64,000 bases of DNA from Roseburia zhanii (GCF_014287635.1 NZ_JACOPH010000003.1:1-64000); one strand, 5' to 3'. Shown: positions 53,067 to 63,426, counted from the stretch's first letter. Numbers and translations are program-made. Notes: generated by a model from the sequence alone, not told the origin.

Positions 53067-54941
53067 ATGAAGAAAAAGATAACAGCTTGTCTGTGGATGA
53101 TCTTCGGAGTATGTATATTATCAGGAGTGTCAGTAAATGCAGCAGATACATCACAGACAGATACAACAAAAGATACTCCGGTCATAACAAAAGCGCAGAT
53201 GATCAGTGACTGTGATATCGAACTCTACTGGAGTGAGGCAGTCACAGAAGGAGCAGGAAATACACCGGCAAGGGATATTGATAATTTTTCGGTTACCGTT
53301 GATGGACAGCCGGCAGAGATCTATCAGTATACATGGGAAGAATATGATTATTCCGAATACGGCATTGTATACTATAGTCCGAAAAATGATCAATATCCGA
53401 ACAACCCGGACACACCAAAGACATCGATCCGTATCACAGATCCTGTTTCGGATGTGAATGATCTTCCGGAGATCAAAGTTACGGTCAAAGCAGATAAGAT
53501 CAAAGGAAAAAGTGGAAAATATGCAAAAGCACAGACCATAGAAGTCAAAGATTACGAAGCATTTTATCAGAAAAAGATCACGATGGACTGTGGTGTAAAG
53601 ATCTGGGGTACGGCAAAAGTGAAATCAGAAGCCATGACCAAAGCAAAAGAGATGTTAGAAGTGATCCTTGCAAACAAAGAAGTTGCCAAACGCATGGGAG
53701 AGGGAGGCTGTATCCTTGGAATATATGGCAATGGTGAGATCGCATATGATATTCCGGAACACCGCTATTCGTATGATAAAAATTATCTTTATGTGGAAGG
53801 ATTCGGTGGTACGCAGTTAGCTTCTATTAAAGACGCAAACGTGTTAAGGATCAAACAGGCAGACAGCGCAGATTATTATACAAATTATCCGGATGAGAGC
53901 ATCCTGACACATGAATTTGCACATACCGTACAGAATTTCGGTCTGACAGAGGTACAGCAGGCAGAATGGGAAAAAATCTATGCGGATTCTGTTACAAAGA
54001 ATGGAAAATGGCCGGGAGCAGAACCAGGACAGCTTTCTTATGCGGGATCTAATTCCAGCGAATATTTTGCAACATTATCGGCAATCTGGTTTAATGCCAT
54101 GGATGATACATGGGATGGTAACTGGGATGGAATCAGAGGACCGATCAATACCAGAAAGGAATTAAAAGCTTATGACCGGGCAGCATATGATTTCTTATCA
54201 GATATCTATGTATCCGACCAGTATCTGCCGGAACCATGGAATAACGGAACCGTACCGGATAACAATACATATGTAGCATTTGATGCCAATGGCGGAACAG
54301 ATGTAGATAAGACCTGTATCATTGCTGATGGAAAGACGATCGGTACACTTCCGGCAGCTGCAAGAGAAGGCTATGTATTTGATGGATGGTATACAGAAGG
54401 TGGAGAAAAAGTAACGGCAGATACAAAAGCAGCAGGACTTGACAGTTGTACGTTGTACGCACACTGGACAAAAGAAGGGGATCATACGCCGGTGGATCCG
54501 AAACCTACACCGACACCAGTGCAGCCAACACCGACACCGACACCAACGCCGATACCAGTGCAGCCAACACCGACACCGGTACAGCAGCCGGATCAGACAC
54601 CGGCAGCAGATCAGTCAGCACAGCCGTCAGGTACAGATACCACAGAAAAAGTCAGTGTCAAAAAAGCAAAGATCACTTCTGCAAAAGCACAAAAAGGTAA
54701 AAAAATCACTTTAAAACTAAAAAAAGCTGGCGATGCAGATGGCTATAAGATCCTGTATTCCCGGAATGCAAAGTTTAAAAAGCAGGTCAAAACAAAATAT
54801 ATTAAGACGACAAAAGTGACCTTAAAAAAATTGAAAAAGGGAACATGGTATATCAAAGTACAGGCATATAAGACAAATACAGACGGAGTAAAAGTATACG
54901 GAAAGGCATCAGCAGTAAAGAAAGTAAAAGTAAAACGTTAG
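53067..54941 (+). CDS. Secreted HExxH metallopeptidase-like protein with InlB-type repeat
   Basis: This 624-aa protein has a signal peptide (1-25), a beta-rich N-terminal domain (30-165), a zinc-peptidase domain with HEFAH (His282, Glu283, His286) and a likely third ligand Glu332 in SSEYFATLSA, an InlB/Listeria-Bacteroides-type repeat (398-465, FDANGGTD to YAHWTK), a Pro/Thr-rich linker and a Lys-rich C-terminal beta domain (530-624). The family is not one I can name with confidence; the HExxH...SEYFA pattern suits several secreted gluzincin-like groups. It may trim arabinosylated plant glycoproteins or process the neighbouring enzymes; both are inference. The ATG at 53067 is 12 bases after AGGAGG. 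Confidence 0.75.
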   Translation: MKKKITACLWMIFGVCILSGVSVNAADTSQTDTTKDTPVITKAQMISDCDIELYWSEAVTEGAGNTPARDIDNFSVTVDGQPAEIYQYTWEEYDYSEYGIVYYSPKNDQYPNNPDTPKTSIRITDPVSDVNDLPEIKVTVKADKIKGKSGKYAKAQTIEVKDYEAFYQKKITMDCGVKIWGTAKVKSEAMTKAKEMLEVILANKEVAKRMGEGGCILGIYGNGEIAYDIPEHRYSYDKNYLYVEGFGGTQLASIKDANVLRIKQADSADYYTNYPDESILTHEFAHTVQNFGLTEVQQAEWEKIYADSVTKNGKWPGAEPGQLSYAGSNSSEYFATLSAIWFNAMDDTWDGNWDGIRGPINTRKELKAYDRAAYDFLSDIYVSDQYLPEPWNNGTVPDNNTYVAFDANGGTDVDKTCIIADGKTIGTLPAAAREGYVFDGWYTEGGEKVTADTKAAGLDSCTLYAHWTKEGDHTPVDPKPTPTPVQPTPTPTPTPIPVQPTPTPVQQPDQTPAADQSAQPSGTDTTEKVSVKKAKITSAKAQKGKKITLKLKKAGDADGYKILYSRNAKFKKQVKTKYIKTTKVTLKKLKKGTWYIKVQAYKTNTDGVKVYGKASAVKKVKVKR

Positions 54942-54967
54942 CATACCGTATCAGATAGGAGAATGAC

Positions 54968-56821
54968 ATGAGGCAGGGTATAAAACATCTCAGACAGAAA
55001 TATATGGATCTTAGTTTTAGAAGAAAATTATTTCTGATGTTCTTTTTGATCTGTGCCCTGCCGATCGCTGTATTCCAGATAGTTTCCATGCAGATCAGCA
55101 TCAGACATTTAAATACCCAGATCGATACTTTGATGACAGAAAACCTGCATCAGACAGCAGAGAGGGCATCATTGATCTTAGATGCGTATACTGCGGTTAT
55201 TTACCAGATCTATACGGACGATACGATTGAAAAAGATTTAAGTGCTTACCATGATGCCGGAACAATGGAACAGACAGCACTATTCTTTTCCATGAATGAA
55301 AAAATCAAACAGTTTGCAGAGATCAAAAGCGGAATACGCTGCATCAGCCTGATCTGCCGTACAGGGGAGAGTATTACCTATGACAAACAGACGGGATCGG
55401 TACTAGATAATATCTGGAGAGATTATGAAGACCTAAGGGAGATCGAACCATACCGTCTGACCCATGGAAGGCAGGGAGTCACATTGATCCCGACCAGGCT
55501 CATTCAGGATAATGAAGATAAGACACCATTATTTTTCCTTGGGAAAGATATCTATAGCTCAAATCATATGGATCATGGTGCAGTTGCTACTGTGGTCATG
55601 GGAATCAGTTCTAATGTATTAGATGAGATTTGTCAGAATGGAACGGAAGATAACAGCAGTGTGAGTTTCATTGTGGACGACAGTGCAACACTGATCTCAT
55701 TTCCGGATGAATACTATTTAGGAAGTACGATCAAAGATGCGAAAGATGCCTGTTCACTTGTACAAAAGGGCAGGATCATGGATAAAGAAAAACAAAATCT
55801 TGCATGCAGCAGTTATTATGACAAAGAAACAGGTTTTACATTTTATAATGTCTATGATTATGATGCGATGATGCGTCCGATCATGAAAGTACAGTGGTGG
55901 TACAGACTGTTGCTGTTATTAGATCTGATACTTGTAGTTCTGTTAGTGATATTAGTCAGCAGTTCGTTTGCCGGATTTTTGCGTAAGATCATTGATGGAA
56001 TCCATCAGGTAGAAAGTGGTAATTTTGATGTACAGATTGTGATAGACAGACATGATGAGTTTGGGCAGATCGGAGAACATTTTAATACGATGACCAAAGA
56101 AGTAAAGACGCTGATGCAGGAAGTTGTGGATATCTCCGAAAAGAAAAACCAGGCACAGATACGTGCCTTAGAATCACAGATCAATCCTCATTTTCTTTAT
56201 AATACATTAGATGCGATCAACTGGATGGCATTAGATAAAGAGGAAGATGAGATCAGCAGGATGATCGGAAATCTGGGATTTATCCTGCGGTATACGATGA
56301 ATCAGAGTAATGCAATGGTAACTGTTACAGAGGTAGAACGGTGGCTGCAGTCGTATGTGGCATTATATCAGTTAAGATACCGTCATTCATTTTCGTTTCA
56401 GATCTCTGTGGAACCGGAAGTGGCATTTGTCCGCATTTATAAACTGTTGTTACAGCCGGTGATCGAAAATGCGATCTTACATGGGATCAAGGAAGTAGAA
56501 GGCGGAATGATACGTGTGGATATCGGAAAAACCGATGGAGCAGATAAGATATACATCATTGTCGAAGATAACGGATGCGGAATGGATGAAGAAAAAGTCG
56601 AACGTTATAATGACCGGAACCGGAAACCGGGACCGGATGAGCATATCGGACTGGCAAATGTATTTGAACGGATTGAATTATATTATGGAGAGGAAGGAAG
56701 CTGGCATATCACCAGCGTTAAGGGAATAGGTACTACGGTAGAGATATTATTACCGTATGTGACAGAAGAAGGGATAAGTTATGATAAATCAGACAGAGAA
56801 TATGAGGATCGTAGTCATTGA
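54968..56821 (+). CDS. YesM-type sensor histidine kinase
   Basis: This 617-aa membrane kinase has an N-terminal helix (about 19-37), an extracellular Cache-like domain (38-300), a second helix (about 307-330), a HAMP linker (330-385), the His_kinase region with His408 (LESQINPHFLYNTLDAINW) and the ATPase domain (QPVIENAILHGI, DNGCGM, GLANVFERI). YesM/YesN pairs commonly control plant-polysaccharide genes in Firmicutes. It overlaps the response regulator by 41 bases and follows the metallopeptidase by 26 bases. Its signal is probably an arabino-oligosaccharide or a ligand-bound binding protein. Confidence 0.92.
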   Translation: MRQGIKHLRQKYMDLSFRRKLFLMFFLICALPIAVFQIVSMQISIRHLNTQIDTLMTENLHQTAERASLILDAYTAVIYQIYTDDTIEKDLSAYHDAGTMEQTALFFSMNEKIKQFAEIKSGIRCISLICRTGESITYDKQTGSVLDNIWRDYEDLREIEPYRLTHGRQGVTLIPTRLIQDNEDKTPLFFLGKDIYSSNHMDHGAVATVVMGISSNVLDEICQNGTEDNSSVSFIVDDSATLISFPDEYYLGSTIKDAKDACSLVQKGRIMDKEKQNLACSSYYDKETGFTFYNVYDYDAMMRPIMKVQWWYRLLLLLDLILVVLLVILVSSSFAGFLRKIIDGIHQVESGNFDVQIVIDRHDEFGQIGEHFNTMTKEVKTLMQEVVDISEKKNQAQIRALESQINPHFLYNTLDAINWMALDKEEDEISRMIGNLGFILRYTMNQSNAMVTVTEVERWLQSYVALYQLRYRHSFSFQISVEPEVAFVRIYKLLLQPVIENAILHGIKEVEGGMIRVDIGKTDGADKIYIIVEDNGCGMDEEKVERYNDRNRKPGPDEHIGLANVFERIELYYGEEGSWHITSVKGIGTTVEILLPYVTEEGISYDKSDREYEDRSH

Positions 56822-58301
56822 GGATGAAGGGGCTATCCGGGAGGGATTAGTCAATATGATCAATGGCAGAACCAGACATCAGGTAGTCGGTATCTGTAAA
56901 AACGGAATAGAAGGCATCTCTGCGATCGAAAAAGAAAGACCTGACTGTGTGATCACGGATATCAGGATGGAGGAAATGGACGGATTAGAAATGTTAAAGA
57001 TCCTCCATGATAAAAAGATCATGCCGTACAGCATTATCTTAAGCGGATATTCGGACTTTGAATATGCAAGAAAAGCGCTCCGGCTCGGAGTAGAAGAATA
57101 TCTGTTAAAACCGATCTCAATCGATATGTTAGAAACTTCTTTACAGAAGATCGAAGAGAAACTAGAAAAGAGCAGGAATGAACAGGGGTATCAGTTTGAA
57201 AATGATATCCGTGCCTGTCTGTTTGGAGAAAAAGAAGAAGCAGAATCCGCAGAAGAAAGGGTGAAACAGATTTTAGGAGATAGCGACCGTGGTATTCTTC
57301 TCACCGGATATTATGGGAATATAGAGGAGAATGTTGACATTCTTGACAGGCAGATCAAAACATTTATACGTCTGTCACCGGATTTAAGGATCGTAGATGT
57401 AGCAGAAAAGAAACAGAAACTTAAGGTACTGATATTGATCGGTAAAAATACAGAATGCGAAACTGCTATCAGCCGTTTTAAAGAAAACGTTGTGGAACAT
57501 GCAGCACTCAGTAAATATGAGATCCATTGGGTATCTAGTGAGAGATGTGTTCTGTCTTTATGGAAAAGTTCATTTGAAAAAGAAAAACAGATGTTATTAG
57601 ATGCACTTGCTGTTACAGGCAGCAGACTTTTTGAAGCAGGTCATGCAGACAATGAACAAAAGGAAATATTAGAATATCCGCATGGGATCGAGAAAAAGAT
57701 CCTGCGTGCACTCGGAGATGGTAATAAAGAAGAAACGAAAAAGTACATAGATGAATTTTTAGATACGGTTGTCAGTTTATCATATGATGCAAAAGATATC
57801 CGGCGGGTGATCTTAAAACTGATGTCACAGATGATCGATACAGCAAAAGAGATCAACCAGAAAGCGTATGATATTTTACGCACACAGAATGGTATGCAGG
57901 ATGTTTTAAATGCATATACCAAAAAGGAAATGGGGGATATTTTGACCGCAACCGGTGATGTGATCTGTGAAAAGGATAAAAAAGAAGGTATCAGCAATTA
58001 TATCGTCAACCGGACATTAGAATATATCAGGATCCATTACAAAGAAGGGATCACATTAGAGGAAACCGCAGAGATCTTAAATATCACACCGGAATATTTA
58101 AGTATGCTCTTTAAACGGGAAATGGGAATGAATTTTTCCGTATTTTTGAAAAAATTCAGGATCAGCCATGCAAAAAGACTGCTCCGAGGAACCGATATGA
58201 AGGTATATGAAGTTGCAGAAGCCTGTGGCTACAGCAATTCCAATTATTTTACCAGAGTCTTTAAGGAAGAAACCGGGATCTCTCCGGCTGAATTCCATTG
58301 A
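56781..58301 (+). CDS. YesN-type response regulator with AraC DNA-binding domain
   Basis: This 506-aa regulator has a receiver (1-120, phospho-acceptor Asp60 in VITDIRM, Lys in YLLKPIS), a long middle region (130-395, helical) and a C-terminal AraC-type helix-turn-helix pair (about 405-505: LEETAEILNITPEYLSMLFK and VYEVAEACGYSNSNYFTRVF). It very likely activates this locus. It is the co-transcribed partner of the YesM kinase. The ATG at 56781 has AAGGG upstream. A start seven codons later would also fit the receiver. Confidence 0.92.
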   Translation: MINQTENMRIVVIEDEGAIREGLVNMINGRTRHQVVGICKNGIEGISAIEKERPDCVITDIRMEEMDGLEMLKILHDKKIMPYSIILSGYSDFEYARKALRLGVEEYLLKPISIDMLETSLQKIEEKLEKSRNEQGYQFENDIRACLFGEKEEAESAEERVKQILGDSDRGILLTGYYGNIEENVDILDRQIKTFIRLSPDLRIVDVAEKKQKLKVLILIGKNTECETAISRFKENVVEHAALSKYEIHWVSSERCVLSLWKSSFEKEKQMLLDALAVTGSRLFEAGHADNEQKEILEYPHGIEKKILRALGDGNKEETKKYIDEFLDTVVSLSYDAKDIRRVILKLMSQMIDTAKEINQKAYDILRTQNGMQDVLNAYTKKEMGDILTATGDVICEKDKKEGISNYIVNRTLEYIRIHYKEGITLEETAEILNITPEYLSMLFKREMGMNFSVFLKKFRISHAKRLLRGTDMKVYEVAEACGYSNSNYFTRVFKEETGISPAEFH

Positions 58302-58319
58302 GCAGACAGGGGGGATCGC

Positions 58320-59564
58320 ATGAAAAAATGGCAGTTTAATATGATCCTGCTGCCGCTGCTTTTTACCGCATCAGGTTGTGGAATGAACCGGCAGACAGCA
58401 TCCATGGAAATGCTCGAAACAGAAACGCAGGCAGAGGAGAGAGAAAACTTAGTCCTCTGGTCTTATTATGAAACCAGAGCCCAGAAGGAAGGGCTTGATT
58501 ATCTCGTCGAAGAATTTAATAAGAGTCAGCAGCAGTATGAACTCTCATGGGAATATATCCCGATGCAGGATTATGTAAAAAAACTGTCATCGGTTATATC
58601 AGAAAATGATTTACCTGATCTGATCCTGTTAGATAATCCTGATATGCCAAGCCTTATCCACAGCGGATTTTTAGAGGATATTACGGAACAGATACCGGAA
58701 AAGGTCATGCAGGATAAGTATTATCCTAAGGTGTTTGATACCGTAAGATCGGGAGATAAGATCTATGGCATTCCATTTAGTTGCAATAATACGGCGATCA
58801 TTTACAATAAAGATATGTTTGATGAAGCGGGTCTGCAGGAACCAGAGACATGGGAAGAATTTGAAAATGCCGCACGGACACTTACCACGCAGGGCGAGGA
58901 CGGACATTATGGTTTTGCAATGTCAGCAGCAGCCGGTGAACAGGGAGCATTTCAATTTATGCCATGGCTGCTTGCAACCGGTGTAGATACACAGCATATG
59001 GAAGATGAATGCACAAGAGAGGCATTTGAATTGATCGATGCTATGCTCGCAGATGGCAGTATGCCGCATGAATGTCTGAATTATTCACAGAATGATCTGA
59101 CAAGAATGTTTCTTGATGGAAAAGCTGCGATGATCGAAAATGGTCCATGGGCAGTTCCTAAATTAGAAGAATCCGGGATTGATTACGGCATCTGTCCGTT
59201 TCCGGAACATACAAAACGAGGTATTGTACTTGGCGGTGAAAATCTGGCACTGATCAAAGGGAAGAATGTTTCCGGTGGAATAGAAGTGATCAATTTCTGC
59301 AGCAGACCAGAGATCATAGAACATATCGGGGAACTGACCGGTAATATCTCTCCTGTCATAGATAATGCAGAGAGGTTTAAACAATTTTATCCGCAATATG
59401 GGGTGTTTGTAGACCAGATGGGACATGGGATCAGCAGAAGTGATATTCCGGACTGGAAGAAGGTTTGTCAGGCATTATGTGACAGCCTGTATCAATTATT
59501 TGGAAGTGAACATACAACAGACCAGGTCTTTGACGCATATGTCCTGACAATTTCAGGACAATGA
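58320..59564 (+). CDS. Extracellular sugar-binding lipoprotein (ABC solute-binding family)
   Basis: This 414-aa protein has a lipoprotein signal ending in TASGC (Cys20). The mature part matches family 1 solute-binding proteins: LVLWSYYETRAQKEGLDYLV, VEEFNKSQQQYELSW, YGIPFSCNNTAIIYNKDMFD and AMIENGPWAVPKLEESG. It is expected to hold a sugar, possibly an arabino-oligosaccharide. No permease or ATPase follows: the next gene is a glycosidase. It may therefore serve a distant transporter or act as a sensor partner of the adjacent two-component system. A small hairpin (59541-59559) overlaps the stop. Confidence 0.9.
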   Translation: MKKWQFNMILLPLLFTASGCGMNRQTASMEMLETETQAEERENLVLWSYYETRAQKEGLDYLVEEFNKSQQQYELSWEYIPMQDYVKKLSSVISENDLPDLILLDNPDMPSLIHSGFLEDITEQIPEKVMQDKYYPKVFDTVRSGDKIYGIPFSCNNTAIIYNKDMFDEAGLQEPETWEEFENAARTLTTQGEDGHYGFAMSAAAGEQGAFQFMPWLLATGVDTQHMEDECTREAFELIDAMLADGSMPHECLNYSQNDLTRMFLDGKAAMIENGPWAVPKLEESGIDYGICPFPEHTKRGIVLGGENLALIKGKNVSGGIEVINFCSRPEIIEHIGELTGNISPVIDNAERFKQFYPQYGVFVDQMGHGISRSDIPDWKKVCQALCDSLYQLFGSEHTTDQVFDAYVLTISGQ

Positions 59565-59601
59565 TCTGTAGTTGTATACTGGGCAGAGGAGAAACGCATT
59601 T

Positions 59602-62600
59602 ATGAGAAAACACAGAAGCATCATACGGTTACGAAAGGCAACAGTTATCCTATTGATATTTACATGTCTGCTGACGAGCCTGTTTCCAGAATATGTAACA
59701 GCAAAAAAGACTGAACAGGAAAAAAACGGACTGGTATTGTATTATGATTTTTCACAGACTGAGAGTCTTTTAACAGGCATTTTAGATATGTCAGGGAATG
59801 ATAATACCGGTTTCATAAAACGTGTCGGTGGAGAGTCACCAAAGGAAAAATATAAAATCGTCAATGCAGACATCTATGGAAAAACTGTCAAGGCACTGTC
59901 TTTGCCGGGGGGTGCAGACGGAACTTATCTACAGCTCCCTTCTGGCTTTATCGATGGTAAAGAAGCTGTTACAGTCAGTATGTGGGTACGGTTAGCCGGA
60001 GATGCTTCTTATCAGAGGATCTGGGATTTCGGAAGTAACACTGAAAAATATATATATCTTTTATCCGATGGAAAAAATGCAGGTCATGAAGGATATGCAG
60101 CAGCGATTACCGAAAAGGGCTGGAAAAATGAGACCGGAGTCAATAAAAAAAGTGATATTGTAAAGAATACCTGGGTATTTACGACAGTTGTTTTAGATAA
60201 GACTACAATGTCAGTATATGAAAATGGAAAACAGACCGGAAAAAGTGTTGATACCGGAATTTCCATCAGGGATCTTGGAAAAATGACAAATAACTGTATC
60301 GGTTACGGTCAGTTTAAAGATACACCGACAGAAGCTGAGTTTGCAGAAATTAAGATCTATGATAAAGCATTAACTGCGGAACAGATCCAGACGATGTATG
60401 AAACTTTCCATACACAGGGAAATGGTCATTCAAACAGCTTGCGGGAAGAAGATCAAAGCGATAAAGTCAAAACAGTCGAAGAAATAAAAGTGACAACAAA
60501 GGAAGGGGTCAGTCCATGCCTGCCGAACAATGTGACAGTAACTTATCAGGATGGTTCAAGTGAGAAAGTAAAGGCAGTCTGGCCGGTAAAGATTGAAGAA
60601 GGATCTTATGCAAAAACAGGCAGTTTTACAGTAAATGGTTCATTGACCGGTTTTGATATTCCGGTAACAGCAGAGGTTACGGTGGTAGAAGAAACCGGAG
60701 AGAGCATCAAACAGACGGCAGAAAATTTTCCTTTAGAGGATATCACATTAGATAAGACTGGTGCGAACGGATCGATATTGACACAGAACCGTGACAGGGA
60801 GATCGATTATCTGAAACAGCTAGATAAAGACCGTATGTTATATAATTTTTATAAGAATTACGGAGAAAATGACAAGCTAAAAGGACTAGAGCCGTTGGCA
60901 GGCTGGGACGAGCCGGATGGACTGCTGCGGGGACATTCGACCGGGCGGTATATGTCAGCACTTGCACTGGCGTATAGTACAGATGGAGATGAATCCCTCA
61001 AGGCAGATCTTGATCATGTTGTGCATGAATTGCGCAGGATGCAGGAAAAATCATCAGGTGATCCTGCAGAATTTAAGGCAAAAGGTACGAATCAGGGTGT
61101 CTGGAGTAAAAATCCCGGAAAATGGGGAGATGGTTATATCGGAGCATTTCCGCCGGATCAGTTTTCATTATTGGAAGAATATACGGATTATGGAAAAATC
61201 TGGGCACCGTACTATACACTCCATAAGCTGCTGGCCGGATTTTTGGATGCCTATACTTATACCGGAAATGAAGAAGCATTAGAAGCAGCAAAAGATCTCG
61301 GAAGATGGGTATGCAGACGCCTTGGTGCCTGCAGCAGGGAACAGCTTGCAAAAATGTGGGAAATGTATGTAGCCGGAGAATTCGGCGGTTGTAATGAATC
61401 ATTGGCTCAGTTGTATCTCTATACCGGTGATACTGCTTATCTGGATGGTGCGAAATTGTTTGATAATGTCAGTTTTTTTAACAATCTGGAGAAAAATATC
61501 GATGATATCGCCGGACGGCATACGAATCAGCATATTTCCCAGGTGATCGGGGCAGTCAAAGTATATGAAGCAACGGTAAAGGCTGGTATGCCGCAGGAGA
61601 GTTATTACCGCCTTGCGGATAATTTCTGGAAGATGGTTGTTTCTCGATATGCTTATTCTACCGGAGGTGTGGGAACCAGTGAAAAATTCACACAGCCATA
61701 TCAGCAGGCAGATAATATTTCGGGTGTTACAAACTGTGATACCTGTGCATCTTATAATATGTTAAGGCTGACAAAGGCATTGAATGTTTATCAGCCGGAT
61801 AATGCAGAATATATGGATTATTATGAGAGAACCCTGTATAATCATATGCTTGCATCACAGACACCGAATGTAACAGCAGATATGTCTGCCGGAACAGCGG
61901 CACGAGTACCGGTAGGAAACGGATCCGTCCGGACATACAGTGAGAATTATACATCATTTACCTGCTGCCATGGAACCGGAATGGAAAGTCCATTCCGTTA
62001 TCAGGAGGCAGCATATGTAAAGACAGAAGATACTTTATATGTCGGTTTATATCTGCCGTCCACTGTCACCTGGAAGGAAAAAGGAATTTCTATAAAACAG
62101 GAAACAAAATATCCTTCTGAAAATACAAAGTTTACGGTTTCTGCTTTAGCAGGAAAAAAAAGTATGCCGGTAAATGTAAAACTGCGTGTGCCTTACTGGG
62201 CCACAGCAGGATTTACGGTTAAGGTCAATGGAGCAGTAAAGATCACAGATCCTGATGTCAGTACTTATGTAGAACTTACAGATATAAAAGCGGGTGATGT
62301 GATAGAAGTCTATATGCCATGGACACTGCACTTAGACCAGACACCGGATACTTTAGACAATGCCATGATCGCAAGTGTGATGTATGGACCATTTGTCATG
62401 GCAGCACAGGTTAACAGCGAAGACTGGAAAACACTTATTTTGTCTGATGATCTTAAAAAATCTTTTACCATTTCAAAAGATGAAGAAACAGGATTTCCGG
62501 TCTTGACAGCACAAAGATATTCTTTTGCTCCGATGTTTTCCCCACAGTATGCAGTCAAGCCATATGATACTTACTTTAAGATATTATACACAGATGATAC

Positions 62601-63426
62601 AAAAAGCCGGTGGTTTGAAGTTACGGTCAGAAATGATACCCCGAAAGATGGTACATTTTATACTGATGCAGATATGGTAAAAGAGGGAGACACATTAGTC
62701 ATTAGTGCAGTGCCGGAAGATGGATACGTTGTCAGGACATTAGCAGTCAATGGAAGTCAGGTGGAAATGGACAGTGACAATACTTATACAGTACAAAATG
62801 TCAGAAAAGACATAGAGATCACCGGAAATTTCAGACTTGCAAATGCAGATAAGACAGATGAAGAACATTTAGAATACAGTGCGTTAGTCACTTCGGATTT
62901 TACTTCAAACTGGGAAGATCTAGAAGGGATCATGCGGGACTGGGAACCGGATAAATCGGCTGCCGGAACAGGTAAAGGATGGGGAAACTGGCCACAGCAG
63001 GGTGGTTCAGAGCATTATGTGCAGTATGAATGGGAAGAAGCTGTTACGATGGATCGTTTTGATATCTACTGGTATGATGATGGAGGTGATACGGCGATAC
63101 CGGCAAGCATACAGATCGTGTATAAAAACGCTGACGGCAGATGGAAAGATGCGGTGATGTTATCAGATTATAAAGATGTGATCGAAAAAGATACCTATAA
63201 TACGATCCATATCCGTCCGCTGACAACAACAACCGTAAAACTGATCTTAACTGTACAGGAGGATAAAGCGGCAACCGGTATCTTACGCTGGAAAGTCAGC
63301 AACGAAAATATAAAAGATACAGATCAGGCAGAGCCGGCCGATGTAAATGAAAGAGGCTGGCTGTATCGCATATGGAATGGGCTGGTACAAAATATAAAAA
63401 ATATAATTTTTCATAAAAAGGCTTAA
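59602..63426 (+). CDS. Multidomain secreted GH146/GH127-like (DUF1680) glycoside hydrolase
   Basis: This 1274-aa secreted protein has a signal peptide (about 1-34), a LamG/concanavalin-like module (45-265), an Ig-like module (288-365), a DUF1680-type catalytic region (about 376-960), a beta-rich part, an F5/8C-like module (1089-1245) and a basic C-terminal tail (RIWNGLVQNIKNIIFHKKA). Catalytic-site residues are Asp713-x-Cys715 (CDTC, then ASYNMLRL) and Cys788-Cys789 (TCCHGTGMES), closer to GH146 than GH127. The Glu ligand normal in E-x-C is Asp here. The expected activity is beta-L-arabinofuranosidase. The start follows AGAGGAG, 37 bases after the binding-protein gene, so co-transcription is likely. 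Confidence 0.82.
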   Translation: MRKHRSIIRLRKATVILLIFTCLLTSLFPEYVTAKKTEQEKNGLVLYYDFSQTESLLTGILDMSGNDNTGFIKRVGGESPKEKYKIVNADIYGKTVKALSLPGGADGTYLQLPSGFIDGKEAVTVSMWVRLAGDASYQRIWDFGSNTEKYIYLLSDGKNAGHEGYAAAITEKGWKNETGVNKKSDIVKNTWVFTTVVLDKTTMSVYENGKQTGKSVDTGISIRDLGKMTNNCIGYGQFKDTPTEAEFAEIKIYDKALTAEQIQTMYETFHTQGNGHSNSLREEDQSDKVKTVEEIKVTTKEGVSPCLPNNVTVTYQDGSSEKVKAVWPVKIEEGSYAKTGSFTVNGSLTGFDIPVTAEVTVVEETGESIKQTAENFPLEDITLDKTGANGSILTQNRDREIDYLKQLDKDRMLYNFYKNYGENDKLKGLEPLAGWDEPDGLLRGHSTGRYMSALALAYSTDGDESLKADLDHVVHELRRMQEKSSGDPAEFKAKGTNQGVWSKNPGKWGDGYIGAFPPDQFSLLEEYTDYGKIWAPYYTLHKLLAGFLDAYTYTGNEEALEAAKDLGRWVCRRLGACSREQLAKMWEMYVAGEFGGCNESLAQLYLYTGDTAYLDGAKLFDNVSFFNNLEKNIDDIAGRHTNQHISQVIGAVKVYEATVKAGMPQESYYRLADNFWKMVVSRYAYSTGGVGTSEKFTQPYQQADNISGVTNCDTCASYNMLRLTKALNVYQPDNAEYMDYYERTLYNHMLASQTPNVTADMSAGTAARVPVGNGSVRTYSENYTSFTCCHGTGMESPFRYQEAAYVKTEDTLYVGLYLPSTVTWKEKGISIKQETKYPSENTKFTVSALAGKKSMPVNVKLRVPYWATAGFTVKVNGAVKITDPDVSTYVELTDIKAGDVIEVYMPWTLHLDQTPDTLDNAMIASVMYGPFVMAAQVNSEDWKTLILSDDLKKSFTISKDEETGFPVLTAQRYSFAPMFSPQYAVKPYDTYFKILYTDDTKSRWFEVTVRNDTPKDGTFYTDADMVKEGDTLVISAVPEDGYVVRTLAVNGSQVEMDSDNTYTVQNVRKDIEITGNFRLANADKTDEEHLEYSALVTSDFTSNWEDLEGIMRDWEPDKSAAGTGKGWGNWPQQGGSEHYVQYEWEEAVTMDRFDIYWYDDGGDTAIPASIQIVYKNADGRWKDAVMLSDYKDVIEKDTYNTIHIRPLTTTTVKLILTVQEDKAATGILRWKVSNENIKDTDQAEPADVNERGWLYRIWNGLVQNIKNIIFHKKA

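Noticed and set aside
54490..54600. CCGACACCG repeats as a regulatory repeat
   Set aside because: They encode the Pro/Thr linker of the metallopeptidase in frame, a normal linker composition.
59541..59559. GTCCTGA/TCAGGAC hairpin at the end of the binding-protein gene as a terminator
   Set aside because: It is a short stem without a T-tract and the next gene starts 37 bases downstream, so readthrough is more likely.
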